From: Allobosea lupini
GTDB taxonomy: Bacteria > Pseudomonadota > Alphaproteobacteria > Rhizobiales > Beijerinckiaceae
Direction of reading: 5' to 3'
Assembly (NCBI RefSeq): GCF_900109525.1
Contig: NZ_FOAN01000006.1
Coordinates: 434,001 to 498,000, forward strand
Length of the DNA: 64,000 nucleotides
Shown here: positions 38,662 to 47,318 of the stretch, in pieces
How positions within the stretch are numbered: position 1 is the first letter of the stretch
How the letters are laid out: every line of letters begins with the position of its first letter
Program-made: the position numbers and the translations under genes
The notes under the pieces: model-generated
The model's input: only the letters and a program-made list of their open reading frames with translations
The model's database searches: none
Told to the model about the DNA's origin: nothing

Positions 38662-39117
38662 ATGAACACGTTGAGCGGCCTCAGCGCCGCCGAGGTCATC
38701 CGCCTGCTGGAGCTGAAGCCCCATCCCGAGGGCGGGCACTATCGCGAGACCTTCCGCGATCCCGCCGGGCCGGAGGGCCGCGGCTTCTCGACCGCGATCT
38801 ACTATCTGCTCGATGTCGGCGAGACCTCGGAATGGCACCGCGTGGATGCCGCCGAGATCTGGCACCACTATGCCGGCGCCCCGATGGTCATCACGCTCTC
38901 GCCCAACGGCCACGACGCCTCGGCCCACCATCTCGGCAAGGACCTTGCGACCGGCCAGCGCCCGCAGATCGTCGTGCCGGCCGGGCACTGGCAGAGCGCG
39001 ACCTCGCTCGGCGCCTGGACGCTGGTCGGCTGCACGGTCGCGCCGGGCTTCGCCTTTTCCGGCTTCGAGATGGCCCCGCCGGACTGGCGGTCGACGCCGC
39101 GCCCGGCCGGAGGCTGA
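38662..39117 (+). CDS. DUF985 (cupin) family protein
   Basis: The protein has 151 residues. The segment LLELKPHPEGGHYRETF and AIYYLLDVGETSEWHRVD are the DUF985 cupin signature. HHYAGAPMVITLSPNG follows. Members form cupin barrels with a proposed metal site; enzyme activity is mostly unknown. It lies between the gloB-like and GNAT genes, which overlap closely, so the three likely form an operon. Confidence 0.9.
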   Translation: MNTLSGLSAAEVIRLLELKPHPEGGHYRETFRDPAGPEGRGFSTAIYYLLDVGETSEWHRVDAAEIWHHYAGAPMVITLSPNGHDASAHHLGKDLATGQRPQIVVPAGHWQSATSLGAWTLVGCTVAPGFAFSGFEMAPPDWRSTPRPAGG

Positions 39118-39119
39118 CC

Positions 39120-39881
39120 ATGGACAAAACTGTCATCGATACGGCGCTGGTCAGCGCCTGCGAGACCCGCATCGTCAATGCCTGGCCGGCGCCGACGACG
39201 CTCGTCGTCGACCAATGGGTGGTGCGTTTCGCCAACGGCTATTCCGGCCGCGCCAACTCGGCCTCCTCGCTGCGCGAGGACGGCGACATGGACGAGACGA
39301 CGCTGGCCTTCGTCGAGGGTCTCTATCGCCAGGCCGGCCTGCCGCCGCGCATCCGCTTCACCCCGCTGGTCGCCGAGAGCGCCCGCCGACGCTTCGCGGA
39401 GCGCGGCTATCGCATCGAGACCGCCTCCTTCGGCATGGTCGCCGAACTCGATCCCAATCTGCATCCGCCTGCCCCTGGCATGCTGACGACCGCACAGGCG
39501 GAGGATGCCTGGATCGATGGCGTCTGCGCTCACCAGACCGGCGCGAAGCGCAACCGCGAGCATCTCGCCGCGATCGTCTCCGGCGTACGCGTGCCCGCCG
39601 CCTTCGCGACGCTGCTGCATGAGGGGCGCCCGGCCGCCTATGCGATGAGCGTGGCCGAGCGCGGCATGGCCGAGATCGGCGCGGTGATCGTCGACGAAGC
39701 CTTGCGCGGCAAGGGCCTAGGCAAGCAGATGATGCTCGGGCTGATGGGCTGGGCGGCAGCGCAGGGCTGCAGCCAAGCCTATCTCCAGGTCGACCAGAGC
39801 AACGGCCTCGCCTTCGAGATGTACAAGCGGCTGGGCTTCCGCACGGTCTACGCCTACGAGACGCGGATTCTCGACACCTGA
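39120..39881 (+). CDS. GNAT-family N-acetyltransferase
   Basis: The protein has 253 residues. The C-terminal GNAT domain shows IVDEALRGKGLGKQMMLGLM, the acetyl-CoA pyrophosphate loop, and AYLQVDQSNGLAFEMYKRLG. The N-terminal half is an unusual extension with WPAPTTLVVDQWVVRFANGY. It starts two bases after the cupin gene stops. The target is unknown; similar two-part proteins acylate amino groups in small molecules. Confidence 0.87.
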   Translation: MDKTVIDTALVSACETRIVNAWPAPTTLVVDQWVVRFANGYSGRANSASSLREDGDMDETTLAFVEGLYRQAGLPPRIRFTPLVAESARRRFAERGYRIETASFGMVAELDPNLHPPAPGMLTTAQAEDAWIDGVCAHQTGAKRNREHLAAIVSGVRVPAAFATLLHEGRPAAYAMSVAERGMAEIGAVIVDEALRGKGLGKQMMLGLMGWAAAQGCSQAYLQVDQSNGLAFEMYKRLGFRTVYAYETRILDT

Positions 39882-39882
39882 C

Positions 39883-40770
39883 CTAGCCGCCGGCGGCCTG
39901 CGGCTCGGTGCTTCGTCCCGCTGGCCCGAAGCTCGCGACCAGCGCGCCGACGACGATCAGCACGCAGGAGATGGCCAGCAGCCAGCTCGCGGCCGCATAG
40001 CCGGCGATGACCAGGACAACGGTCGAGAGCACCGGCGCCGCATAGGAGGCGACGCCGAGGAAAGCGACGTCGCCCTTCTTCATGCCGATATCCCAGCAGA
40101 TGAAGGCGAGCCCGATCGAGCCGAGACCGAGGCCGAGCACGCCGCCCCATTCGACGGCGTTTGGCGTCCACAAGGTCGCCTCGAAGGCAACATGGCAGGC
40201 GAAGGCAGGGATCGCGCAGCCGAGCATGGTGATGGCCAGGCTCTCCGACGGCACCCCGGCGAAGCGCCGCGACAGCACCGAATAGCTCGCCCAGACGAAG
40301 GCACCGAGCGCCGCCAGCACGTGGCCGAGCCGGATGCCGGCGCCGCCCGAGCCGAGGCTGCCGGAAATCAGCAGTGCGGTGGCGACGAGGCCGATCAGCG
40401 CCCCGACCAAATGGCGGGCCCTGAGCCCCCCGCCCGGCAGAAGCGCCGCGAACAGCACGATCAGCAGCGGCCAGAGATAATGGATCAGGTTGGCTTCGGC
40501 CGCCGGAGCCGTCTTCACCGCGGCATAGTAGAGCGCGGTGTCGCCGAACGGCCCGTAGAGCCCGAGCAGGAAGGAGGCCGGGGTCGGCCGCGCCAGATGC
40601 AGGCGCCCCCGCAGCGCCGCGATCGCCAGCACGAGCACGCCGCCGATGACGAAGGTCATGCCGACGAGCTGGAAGGGCGGCACCCGCCCGGACATGGCGG
40701 TGAACAGCGCCAAAGTCGACCAGAGCAGGATGGCAATGGCGCCGGTTGCGGTGGCGGTATGGGAGGTCAT
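39883..40770 (-). CDS. DMT-family exporter, YddG-like (aromatic amino acid)
   Basis: This 295-residue inner-membrane protein has about ten hydrophobic segments in two EamA repeats. Segments such as LLWSTLALFTAMSGRVPPFQ, LYGPFGDTALYYAAVKTAP and ANLIHYLWPLLIVLFAALLP resemble E. coli YddG. Its N-terminal region shares high identity with a fragment at 42960-43051, two kilobases away. Its stop lies one base beyond the end of the convergent GNAT gene. Confidence 0.86.
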   Translation of the reverse strand: MTSHTATATGAIAILLWSTLALFTAMSGRVPPFQLVGMTFVIGGVLVLAIAALRGRLHLARPTPASFLLGLYGPFGDTALYYAAVKTAPAAEANLIHYLWPLLIVLFAALLPGGGLRARHLVGALIGLVATALLISGSLGSGGAGIRLGHVLAALGAFVWASYSVLSRRFAGVPSESLAITMLGCAIPAFACHVAFEATLWTPNAVEWGGVLGLGLGSIGLAFICWDIGMKKGDVAFLGVASYAAPVLSTVVLVIAGYAAASWLLAISCVLIVVGALVASFGPAGRSTEPQAAGG

Positions 40771-40961
40771 GGGAACGAGCTTCGGCGTGACGACTGGAGA
40801 CCCGTTAAGGGTTGCGCCGCGTCCCCGCCAGCCCGTTCGGTCTTCACGACAAAGCCGGGACCCGATTCCTATGCAAAAAGCCGCCGATCAGCCGCCGCAG
40901 CGGCCGACCGGCAGTTTGATGGGGGCAGGTGGAGGCTGAAAGCTCAGCCCCCCGCCCCGCC

Positions 40962-41792
40962 TCAGCCCTTGATGAAGGCGAGCAGGTCGGCGTTGATCAC
41001 GTCGGGATGGGTGGTGCACATGCCGTGCGGCAGGCCGGCATAGGTCTTCAGCGTGCCGTTCTTCAGCAGCTTGACCGACAGCGGAGCGGAGTCGGCATAG
41101 GGGACGATCTGGTCGTCGTCGCCATGCATCACCAGCACCGGCACTTCGATCGCCTTCAGGTCCTCGGTGAAGTCGGTCTCCGAGAAGGCCTTGATGCAGT
41201 CGTAATGCGCCTTGGCGCCGCCCATCATGCCCTGCCGCCACCAGTTGTCGATGACGCCCTGCGAAACCTTGGCGCCCTCACGGTTGAAGCCGTAGAACGG
41301 GCCGGTCGGGATATCGACATAGAACTGAGCGCGGTTGGCGACGAGCGCAGCGCGGAAGCCGTCGAAAACCTCGATCGGCAGGCCGCCCGGATTCTTCTCG
41401 GACTTGACCATGACAGGCGGCACCGCGCCGATCAGCACCGCCTTGGCAACGCGGCCGGGCTCGGCGCGGGCGACATAATGAGCGACCTCGCCACCGCCGG
41501 TGGAATGGCCGATATGGACGGCGTTCTTGAGGTTCAGATGCGCGGCGAGCTCGGCGACATCGGCGGCATAGGTGTCCATCTCGTTGCCGGTCGCGGTCTG
41601 GCTGGAGCGGCCATGGCCGCGGCGGTCATGCGCGATCACCCGGAAGCCCTGATGCAGGAAGAACAGCATCTGGTTGTCCCAGTCGTCGGCGCTGAGCGGC
41701 CAGCCATGGTGGAAGACGATCGGCTGCGCCTCCTTCGGGCCCCAGTCCTTGTAGAAGATCTCGGTACCGTCCTTGGTGGTGATCGTGCTCAT
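40962..41792 (-). CDS. Alpha/beta hydrolase, non-haem haloperoxidase/arylesterase-like
   Basis: This 276-residue serine hydrolase begins with the typical [19 protein letters not shown]. The nucleophile is in [12 protein letters not shown], the acid in [11 protein letters not shown], and the His in [24 protein letters not shown] and [10 protein letters not shown] give the oxyanion region. Members of this group are called chloroperoxidases but most act as esterases. It lies next to the GlxA-type regulator on the opposite strand. Confidence 0.9.
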   Translation of the reverse strand: MSTITTKDGTEIFYKDWGPKEAQPIVFHHGWPLSADDWDNQMLFFLHQGFRVIAHDRRGHGRSSQTATGNEMDTYAADVAELAAHLNLKNAVHIGHSTGGGEVAHYVARAEPGRVAKAVLIGAVPPVMVKSEKNPGGLPIEVFDGFRAALVANRAQFYVDIPTGPFYGFNREGAKVSQGVIDNWWRQGMMGGAKAHYDCIKAFSETDFTEDLKAIEVPVLVMHGDDDQIVPYADSAPLSVKLLKNGTLKTYAGLPHGMCTTHPDVINADLLAFIKG

Positions 41793-41914
41793 CTGCCTTC
41801 TCCTTCGGCTTTCCGGGCGGCCGGATCGTCGCCCTTCGATGTGGACGGTTATAGGCGGGGCGTTGCATGCTGCCGCTTGGCGGAAGCGACAATCAACGAG
41901 GCAAAACTGACAAC

Positions 41915-42901
41915 ATGACGACAGGCAAGCAGATTGTCGCAGAGATCGGGCTCCTGCTCTATCCGGATGTGCAGCTCGCGGCCGTCTACGGCCTGACCGA
42001 CCTGTTCCGGATCGCCGGCGAGATGAGCCAAGAGCGCGGCGGACCGGATGCGCCCGTCATCCGCGTCAGCCATTGGCGCCAGGCGGCGGACGGCGCCGGT
42101 GTGGAATGCGTCTTCGACAGCCATCCCGGCCCATTGCACGATCCCAGCCATCTGATCGCGCCGCCAAGCCTGATCATGCCGGCGAGGATGCAGCCGATGA
42201 ACGGTCTCACCAGCTGGCTGGCCGAGCGCCATGGCGAGGGTGCGACACTGTGCTCGGTCTGCGCCGGCGCCTTCCTGCTCGGCGAGGCCGGCCTGCTGGA
42301 AGGCCGCGAGGCGACAACGCATTGGGCCTTCGCCAAGGAGCTGGCAGCGCGCTTTCCGGCCGCGAAGGTCGATACCGACCGCATGGTGATCGACGATGGC
42401 GACCTCATCACCGCTGGCGGCATCCTGGCCTGGACCGATCTCGGCCTGACGCTGGTCGAGCGCCTGCTCGGACCGAGCGTGATGCTGGAGACCGCACGCT
42501 TCCTGCTGGTCGATCCGCCCGGACGCACGCAGCAGCCCTATGGCCATTTCGTGCCGCGGCTCGACCATGGCGACGCGGCGATCCTCAAAGTGCAGCACTG
42601 GCTGCAGGCGAGCGGGGCCAGGGACCACGACGTGCCGGCGCTGGCGAAGCGGGCCGGGCTGGAGGAACGCACCTTCCTGCGCCGCTTCCGCAAGGCGACA
42701 GGACTGCGCCCGACCGAATATGCCCAGCAGATCCGCATCGCCAAGGCGCGCGAGGCACTGGAACTGAGCCGCCGTCCGGTGGCGCAGATCGCCTGGGATG
42801 TCGGCTACGAGGACGCCTCGGCCTTCCGCAAGCTGTTCCAGCGCATCACCGGGCTCGCCCCGGCCGATTACCGCCGCCGCTTCGGCGTCGCCGTCGCCTG
42901 A
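41915..42901 (+). CDS. GlxA-type AraC regulator with DJ-1/PfpI domain
   Basis: The protein has 328 residues from the ATG at 41915. The N-terminal DJ-1/PfpI-like domain begins [20 protein letters not shown] and contains [16 protein letters not shown], whose first Cys sits at the nucleophile elbow. The C-terminal AraC domain has [20 protein letters not shown] and [19 protein letters not shown]. Such regulators respond to small molecules such as amino-acid derivatives. It is divergent from the haloperoxidase-like gene, with 122 bases between starts. Confidence 0.9.
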   Translation: MTTGKQIVAEIGLLLYPDVQLAAVYGLTDLFRIAGEMSQERGGPDAPVIRVSHWRQAADGAGVECVFDSHPGPLHDPSHLIAPPSLIMPARMQPMNGLTSWLAERHGEGATLCSVCAGAFLLGEAGLLEGREATTHWAFAKELAARFPAAKVDTDRMVIDDGDLITAGGILAWTDLGLTLVERLLGPSVMLETARFLLVDPPGRTQQPYGHFVPRLDHGDAAILKVQHWLQASGARDHDVPALAKRAGLEERTFLRRFRKATGLRPTEYAQQIRIAKAREALELSRRPVAQIAWDVGYEDASAFRKLFQRITGLAPADYRRRFGVAVA

Positions 42902-42911
42902 ACGGGCCGCT

Positions 42912-43051
42912 ACAGGCGAAGCGGATATATTTGCGCGCCATACGTCTCGCCCCAGCCATCCCCGCGCCGCCGCGATCGCCAGCACGAAGACGCCTCCGAT
43001 CACGACGGTCATGCCGAGGAGCTGGACAGGCGGCACCCGCCCCGACATGGC
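42912..43051 (-). pseudogene. Fused fragments of a DMT-exporter gene and an aminotransferase gene
   Basis: Reading leftward from 43051, the first 92 bases encode AMSGRVPPVQLLGMTVVIGG and about ten more residues, nearly the same as residues 25-55 of the YddG-like exporter at 39883-40770 (which read AMSGRVPPFQLVGMTFVIGG). Homology stops at about 42960. The next 45 bases match the C-terminal region of the aminotransferase at 44081-45247 (GWGETHGGQYIRF) with one base inserted, here reading GWGETYGAQ before the frame shifts. Neither fragment can make a working protein. It appears to be a deletion scar or recombination remnant. The homology is from visual comparison. Confidence 0.8.
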
Positions 43052-43069
43052 GCTATCGCGAAATCCGCC

Positions 43070-44068
43070 TCAGCTGGGAAGCGCAAGCCGCAGATAGTTC
43101 TCACCGAGAATACCCCGGATCTCCTCTGCCCCGAAGCCTTCCGCTTCCAGCGCAGCCACGAGATCGCCGAACTGCTCGGGCTGGAAGAAATCCCAGGGCG
43201 GCTCCGGATAGCCGCGCGGCCAGCGACCCTTCGCGGCATGGTAGAATCCGTAGTCGCTGCCTGCGAGGAACATGAAGTCGAGCCCGAGGCCGATCCGGTC
43301 AGGTCCGGCGAGCATAGCGATATGCGCAAGGTGCCGCGCCATCGCCTGGGGAATCTGCGGCCCGGCCACGCCGAGGAACATGCCGACGCCGTTGACGCCG
43401 ATATAGCCGCCTCGGACGGCGCAGGCCCTGATCTGCTCGTCGCTAATGTTGCGCTCGTGGTCGAACAGCGCGCGCGCATTGGAATGGGAGAAGATCGGCG
43501 GCGCGGCGAGGTCGAGCTCCAGCGCATCGAGGCTCGTCCGCACCCCGCAATGACTGAGGTCGACGCGCATGCCGCAGGCGTCCATGCGCGCGATCAGCCG
43601 CCGCCCCAGCGTTGAAAGCCCGCCATTGCGCGGCTCGTGGCAGCCGTCGGCGAAGGGATTGGCCTCGTTATAGGCCAGGATGGCGCGGTCGATGCCGGCG
43701 GCGCGGAAGGCCTCGACCAGATCGAGATCGGGCGCGAACGGCGTCGCCGACTGGAAATGGAAGGAGACCGAGAGCCGCCCCTGCGCTTTCGCCTGCCTGA
43801 TCGAGGCCGCGTCCACGGCGATCGTCAGCCAGTCGCCCGCCGCCGCGATCTCGCGGCGCAGGAAGCCGAGCCGGGCCGCCGCCTCCACCGGCCCGTCCGC
43901 CCCGGCGGCCGCAGTGAGCGAGATGTGGTCGCAGCCCTGCGCCCGAAAGCGCGCCAGCTGCTCGCCGAGCCTTGCCCCAGGCGGCAGGAAAGCTTTCGCC
44001 CAGGGCAGCAGCCCGTCGCAGACGATCGCGTCCGCAAGCTCCGGCCGCGTCTTGCGCCACTCCGCCAT
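43070..44068 (-). CDS. Membrane dipeptidase family (M19) protein
   Basis: This 332-residue protein has the metal-site segments AILAYNEANPFADGC, RVDLSHCG and FSHSNARALFDH of the renal dipeptidase family, and ends GILGENYLRLALP. The canonical HxD near the N-terminus is replaced by CDGLLPW, as in a side branch of the family; two metal ligands may be missing. The start at 44068 has GGGGCGAGG upstream, and a GTG at 44071 is the alternative. It lies 12 bases downstream of the aminotransferase gene in the same operon. Known relatives hydrolyse D-amino-acid-containing dipeptides. Confidence 0.87.
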   Translation of the reverse strand: MAEWRKTRPELADAIVCDGLLPWAKAFLPPGARLGEQLARFRAQGCDHISLTAAAGADGPVEAAARLGFLRREIAAAGDWLTIAVDAASIRQAKAQGRLSVSFHFQSATPFAPDLDLVEAFRAAGIDRAILAYNEANPFADGCHEPRNGGLSTLGRRLIARMDACGMRVDLSHCGVRTSLDALELDLAAPPIFSHSNARALFDHERNISDEQIRACAVRGGYIGVNGVGMFLGVAGPQIPQAMARHLAHIAMLAGPDRIGLGLDFMFLAGSDYGFYHAAKGRWPRGYPEPPWDFFQPEQFGDLVAALEAEGFGAEEIRGILGENYLRLALPS

Positions 44069-44080
44069 CACCTCGCCCCT

Positions 44081-45247
44081 TCACAGACCGAGAGCCGCGC
44101 GAACGCGGGCGCCGAGCGCGCGCAGGCGCCGGGTCGGCTCGTTGGCGTAGACGAAACGGATATACTGGCCGCCATGAGTCTCGCCCCAGCCGGCCATGGC
44201 GGTGGCGCAAACGCCCTGCTCCAGCAGCCGCTCCGACATGGCCGCACCGTCCAGCCCGAAATCCGAGACGCGCAGCAGCAGCGACCAGCCGCCGCCGGGG
44301 ACGCCGACCGGCAGGCCGCGCAGCTCCTCGAGCACGCAATCGCGCCGAGCCTGCAGTTCGTCGACATAAGGCGCCAGCGTCGTCGCCGAATTCTCCAGCG
44401 CAGTCGCGACCGCGTCCTGGCCGATGCCGACCGGCACCACGACATTGGCGAGCGAGACGGCGACGAGATCCGGCATGAAGGCATCCGGGGCGACGATCCA
44501 GCCGACGCGCCAGCCAATCATCCGCAGTTCCTTGGCCGAAGAGCCGACCGTGATCGTCCGCTCCGCCATGCCCGGCAGTCCGGCTGGATGCAGCACCGGC
44601 CGGCTGTCGAAGACCAGCCGCTCCATCGCGGTATCGACGATCAGCAACAGGTCATGCGCGACACAGAGTTCGGCGACGACGGCCCAGTCGGCGGCGTCCA
44701 GGCAGCCGCCGGAGGGCATCGAGGGCGACATCAGCAGCATCGCCGTGGTCTTCGGCCCGATGCTGGCGCGCAGCGCCGTGCGATCGAGCCGCCACTCGCC
44801 ACCAGGCTCGAAGCTGAAGGGCACGAAGCGCGGCACCCCGCCTGCAAGCCGCACCCGGTTGATCAGCCCGGCATAGGTCGGATCGGTGACGATCACCTCG
44901 TCGCCGACCTCGATCGTCGCCAATAGGACGTTGAGGATGCCGGAGAGGCCGCCGGCCGAGATCACGCAGTTGCGCTCACCGCTATAGCTCACCCCGGAGA
45001 TCGCCGAGACGTGGCGGGCTGCGATATCGCGCAGGCGCGCCTGGCCGATGAAGGGAAGGTAGCTGTTGTCGGCATCCTCGGTCGCGGCGTGCACCGTGCG
45101 CGCGATCGCCTCGGGGTCCGGCAGGATGTCGGTGTCGAGATTCTCCAGCCGTAGGAAATCCTTGCCGGAGGCGTCGGCGATCGATCCCATGCGGTCGACG
45201 CCGATTCCGGCGATATGATGCAGGCGGGCTGGACGAGAGCGTGTCAT
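44081..45247 (-). CDS. PLP-dependent aminotransferase, class I/II
   Basis: This 388-residue fold-type I enzyme has the PLP lysine in GSSAKELRMIGWRVGW and the cofactor Asp in LLIVDTAMERLVF. VTDPTYAGLINRVRLAGG and the C-terminal MAGWGETHGGQYIRFVY complete the typical layout. The dipeptidase gene follows closely. A divergent GntR-type regulator starts 36 bases away with a palindromic operator between. Its substrate is probably an amino acid released by the dipeptidase. Confidence 0.9.
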   Translation of the reverse strand: MTRSRPARLHHIAGIGVDRMGSIADASGKDFLRLENLDTDILPDPEAIARTVHAATEDADNSYLPFIGQARLRDIAARHVSAISGVSYSGERNCVISAGGLSGILNVLLATIEVGDEVIVTDPTYAGLINRVRLAGGVPRFVPFSFEPGGEWRLDRTALRASIGPKTTAMLLMSPSMPSGGCLDAADWAVVAELCVAHDLLLIVDTAMERLVFDSRPVLHPAGLPGMAERTITVGSSAKELRMIGWRVGWIVAPDAFMPDLVAVSLANVVVPVGIGQDAVATALENSATTLAPYVDELQARRDCVLEELRGLPVGVPGGGWSLLLRVSDFGLDGAAMSERLLEQGVCATAMAGWGETHGGQYIRFVYANEPTRRLRALGARVRAALGL

Positions 45248-45262
45248 CGTGAAACCTCATTC

Positions 45263-45277
45263 CATATATTATCTATG
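45263..45277. promoter_or_regulatory. Palindromic operator of the GntR-type regulator
   Basis: CATATATTATCTATG is nearly a perfect palindrome (12 of 15 positions symmetric about its centre). It lies 15 bases upstream of the aminotransferase start and five bases upstream of the first GntR start codon. Both genes are therefore likely controlled by the regulator. The inference is from symmetry and placement. Confidence 0.65.
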
Positions 45278-45282
45278 AAAAC

Positions 45283-45951
45283 ATGTGTGCCATGAGCTTT
45301 CAAGACGAAAGCGAGGCTGGCGCCTCGCTGACCAGCCGCATCGCCAGAAGCCTGGCGCAGCGCATCCTCACCGGAGCACTGGCACCGGGAACCGCCGTGC
45401 GGCAGGACCATGTCGCGGCCGAGTTCGGCGCCAGCCACGTGCCGGTGCGCGAGGCCTTCCGCACGCTGGAGGCGCAGGGCCTGCTCGTCAGCGAGCCGCG
45501 CCGCGGCGTGCGCGTCGCCCCGCTGGAACCGGGCTTGGTGCTGGAGGTGACGGCGATGCGCGCCGCACTCGAAGCTCTCGCGCTACGCCGCGGCTTCCCG
45601 AAGCTCGCCGCAGCCGATCTGGAGGCGGCCGCGGCAGCCATCGCCGAAGCGGAGGCCAGCGATGCGGCCTTGATCTGGGAGGCAGCCAATCGGCGCTTCC
45701 ATCACGCCATCACCGCGCCTTGCGGCCTGCCGCGCCTGCTGGCGACGATCGAGGACCTGCAGCGGACGAGCGCACGCTTCCTGTTCGCGACCTGGCAGGG
45801 CCTAGACTGGCAGCCGCGCTCGGAAGCCGAACACCGGCACATCCTCGCCGAACTGGCGGCGAGGCGGATCGAGCCCGCCGCCCAGGCGCTGGAAGCCCAT
45901 ATCCTCGCAGCCGGCGAAGCGCTCGCGGCGCAATTGCTGGCATCGCCCTGA
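45283..45951 (+). CDS. GntR-family transcriptional regulator (FCD-type)
   Basis: The protein has 222 residues. The winged helix begins SLTSRIARSLAQRILTG, with RQDHVAAEFGASHVPVREAF as recognition helix and RTLEAQGLLVSEPRRGVRV as wing. The C-terminal part (ANRRFHHAITAPCGLP, EAEHRHILAELAARR) is the FCD ligand domain. It probably represses the divergent aminotransferase-dipeptidase operon and perhaps the MFS gene downstream. An ATG at 45292 is the alternative start. Confidence 0.88.
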   Translation: MCAMSFQDESEAGASLTSRIARSLAQRILTGALAPGTAVRQDHVAAEFGASHVPVREAFRTLEAQGLLVSEPRRGVRVAPLEPGLVLEVTAMRAALEALALRRGFPKLAAADLEAAAAAIAEAEASDAALIWEAANRRFHHAITAPCGLPRLLATIEDLQRTSARFLFATWQGLDWQPRSEAEHRHILAELAARRIEPAAQALEAHILAAGEALAAQLLASP

Positions 45952-46045
45952 CGCGCCTTCGACGCGCACATGTGCGATAGCCGCCATGCAATCTGCGCGG
46001 CGTGCGGCGATTGACCGCGCTCGCGCGCGGGCGCATGCGTGCGCC

Positions 46046-47242
46046 ATGACCACACTCCCTTTGCCGACCGCCGCCCGCCCTCTGATGCCGGTCCTGGCGG
46101 CGCTCAGCGTCGCCCATCTGCTCAACGACTTGATCCAGTCGATGATCCCGGCGGTCTACCCGCTGATCAAAGAGACGTATCAGCTCGACTTCGTGCAGAT
46201 CGGCCTGATCACACTCGCCTTCCAGGTGACGTCCTCGCTGCTGCAGCCGCTTCTCGGCTATGTCACCGACAAGAAGCCCTGGCCCTATGCGATGGTCGCC
46301 GGCATGGGCGCGACCTTGGCCGGCCTGCTTTCGCTCGCCTTCGCCCATAGCTACGGCATGGTGCTGGTCGCCGCCGCCCTGGTCGGCACCGGTTCGGCCG
46401 TGTTCCATCCCGAGGCGACCCGCATGGCCCGCCATGCCGCGGCGGGCCGGCAGGGGCTGGCGCAGGGCGTCTTCCAGGTCGGCGGCCATGCCGGCTATGC
46501 GATCGGCCCCTTGCTCGCCGCCGCCGTGGTCGTGCCGAACGGCCAGCAGAGCCTGTCCTGGTTCTCCGGCATCGTGCTGGTCGCCATGCTGCTGATGGCC
46601 TGGATCGGCTCGCGCTATTCCGCCTTCCGCAAGGAGCAGGTCGCGTCCAAGGCGCATGCCGACGATGTCGCCTCGCACGGCATGTCGCGCGGCAAGGTCC
46701 TGCTCGCCATGGCGGTGCTGATCGTCATCCTGTTCTCGAAGAACGCCTATACGGCCTCCTTCACCTCCTACTACACCTTCTATCTGATCGAGCGTTTCCA
46801 GGTCTCGCTGCAGCTCTCGCAGATCCTGCTCTTCCTCTATCTCGTCGTCGGCGCCGTCGGCGTGATCATCGGCGGCATGATCGGCGACCGCATCGGCCGC
46901 CATCGCGTGATCTGGCTCTCGATCCTCGGCTGCCTGCCCTTCGCGCTCGCTTTGCCCTATGCCGATCTCCTCTGGACCGCGATCCTCAGCGTGATCATCA
47001 GCTTCATCATGGCGAGTGCCTTTTCGGCGATCCTGATCTACGCGATCGACCTGGTGCCGCACCGCGTCGGCCTGGTCGGCGGGCTGTTCTACGGCCTCGC
47101 CTTCGGCCTCGGCGGCCTCGCTGCCGCCGCGCTCGGCGCGCTCGCCGACAGGATCGGCATCATCCAGGTCTTTTGGCTCTGCGCCTGGCTGCCGGCATTC
47201 GGCCTGCTCACCTTCATGCTGCCGAAGGAAGCGCGGCGCTGA
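46046..47242 (+). CDS. MFS transporter, Fsr-like (second copy)
   Basis: This 398-residue inner-membrane protein has about twelve helices. The segment VAHLLNDLIQSMIPAVYPLI and FVQIGLITLAFQVTSSLLQP are nearly the same as in the MFS protein at 30868-32073, as is GSAVFHPEATRMARHAAAGR. It follows the GntR gene on the same strand by about 95 bases. The ATG at 46046 avoids an Arg/Ala-rich leader present in a longer frame from 45986. A terminator for the leftward phaB gene lies just past its end. Confidence 0.9.
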   Translation: MTTLPLPTAARPLMPVLAALSVAHLLNDLIQSMIPAVYPLIKETYQLDFVQIGLITLAFQVTSSLLQPLLGYVTDKKPWPYAMVAGMGATLAGLLSLAFAHSYGMVLVAAALVGTGSAVFHPEATRMARHAAAGRQGLAQGVFQVGGHAGYAIGPLLAAAVVVPNGQQSLSWFSGIVLVAMLLMAWIGSRYSAFRKEQVASKAHADDVASHGMSRGKVLLAMAVLIVILFSKNAYTASFTSYYTFYLIERFQVSLQLSQILLFLYLVVGAVGVIIGGMIGDRIGRHRVIWLSILGCLPFALALPYADLLWTAILSVIISFIMASAFSAILIYAIDLVPHRVGLVGGLFYGLAFGLGGLAAAALGALADRIGIIQVFWLCAWLPAFGLLTFMLPKEARR

Positions 47243-47261
47243 CAGGAGGCCCCGCAGAATG

Positions 47262-47291
47262 AAAAAAGGGCGGAGCCGACCGGCTCCGCCC
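47262..47291 (-). terminator. Intrinsic terminator of the phaB gene
   Basis: Stem GGGCGGAGCC (47268-47277) / GGCTCCGCCC (47282-47291). On the minus strand it is followed by TTTTTT (complement of AAAAAA at 47262-47267). It lies 28 bases after the phaB stop. A weaker U-run rightward could also serve the MFS gene. Confidence 0.88.
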
Positions 47292-47318
47292 TTCTCGCCT
47301 CGGGGCTGCTGATCGACC

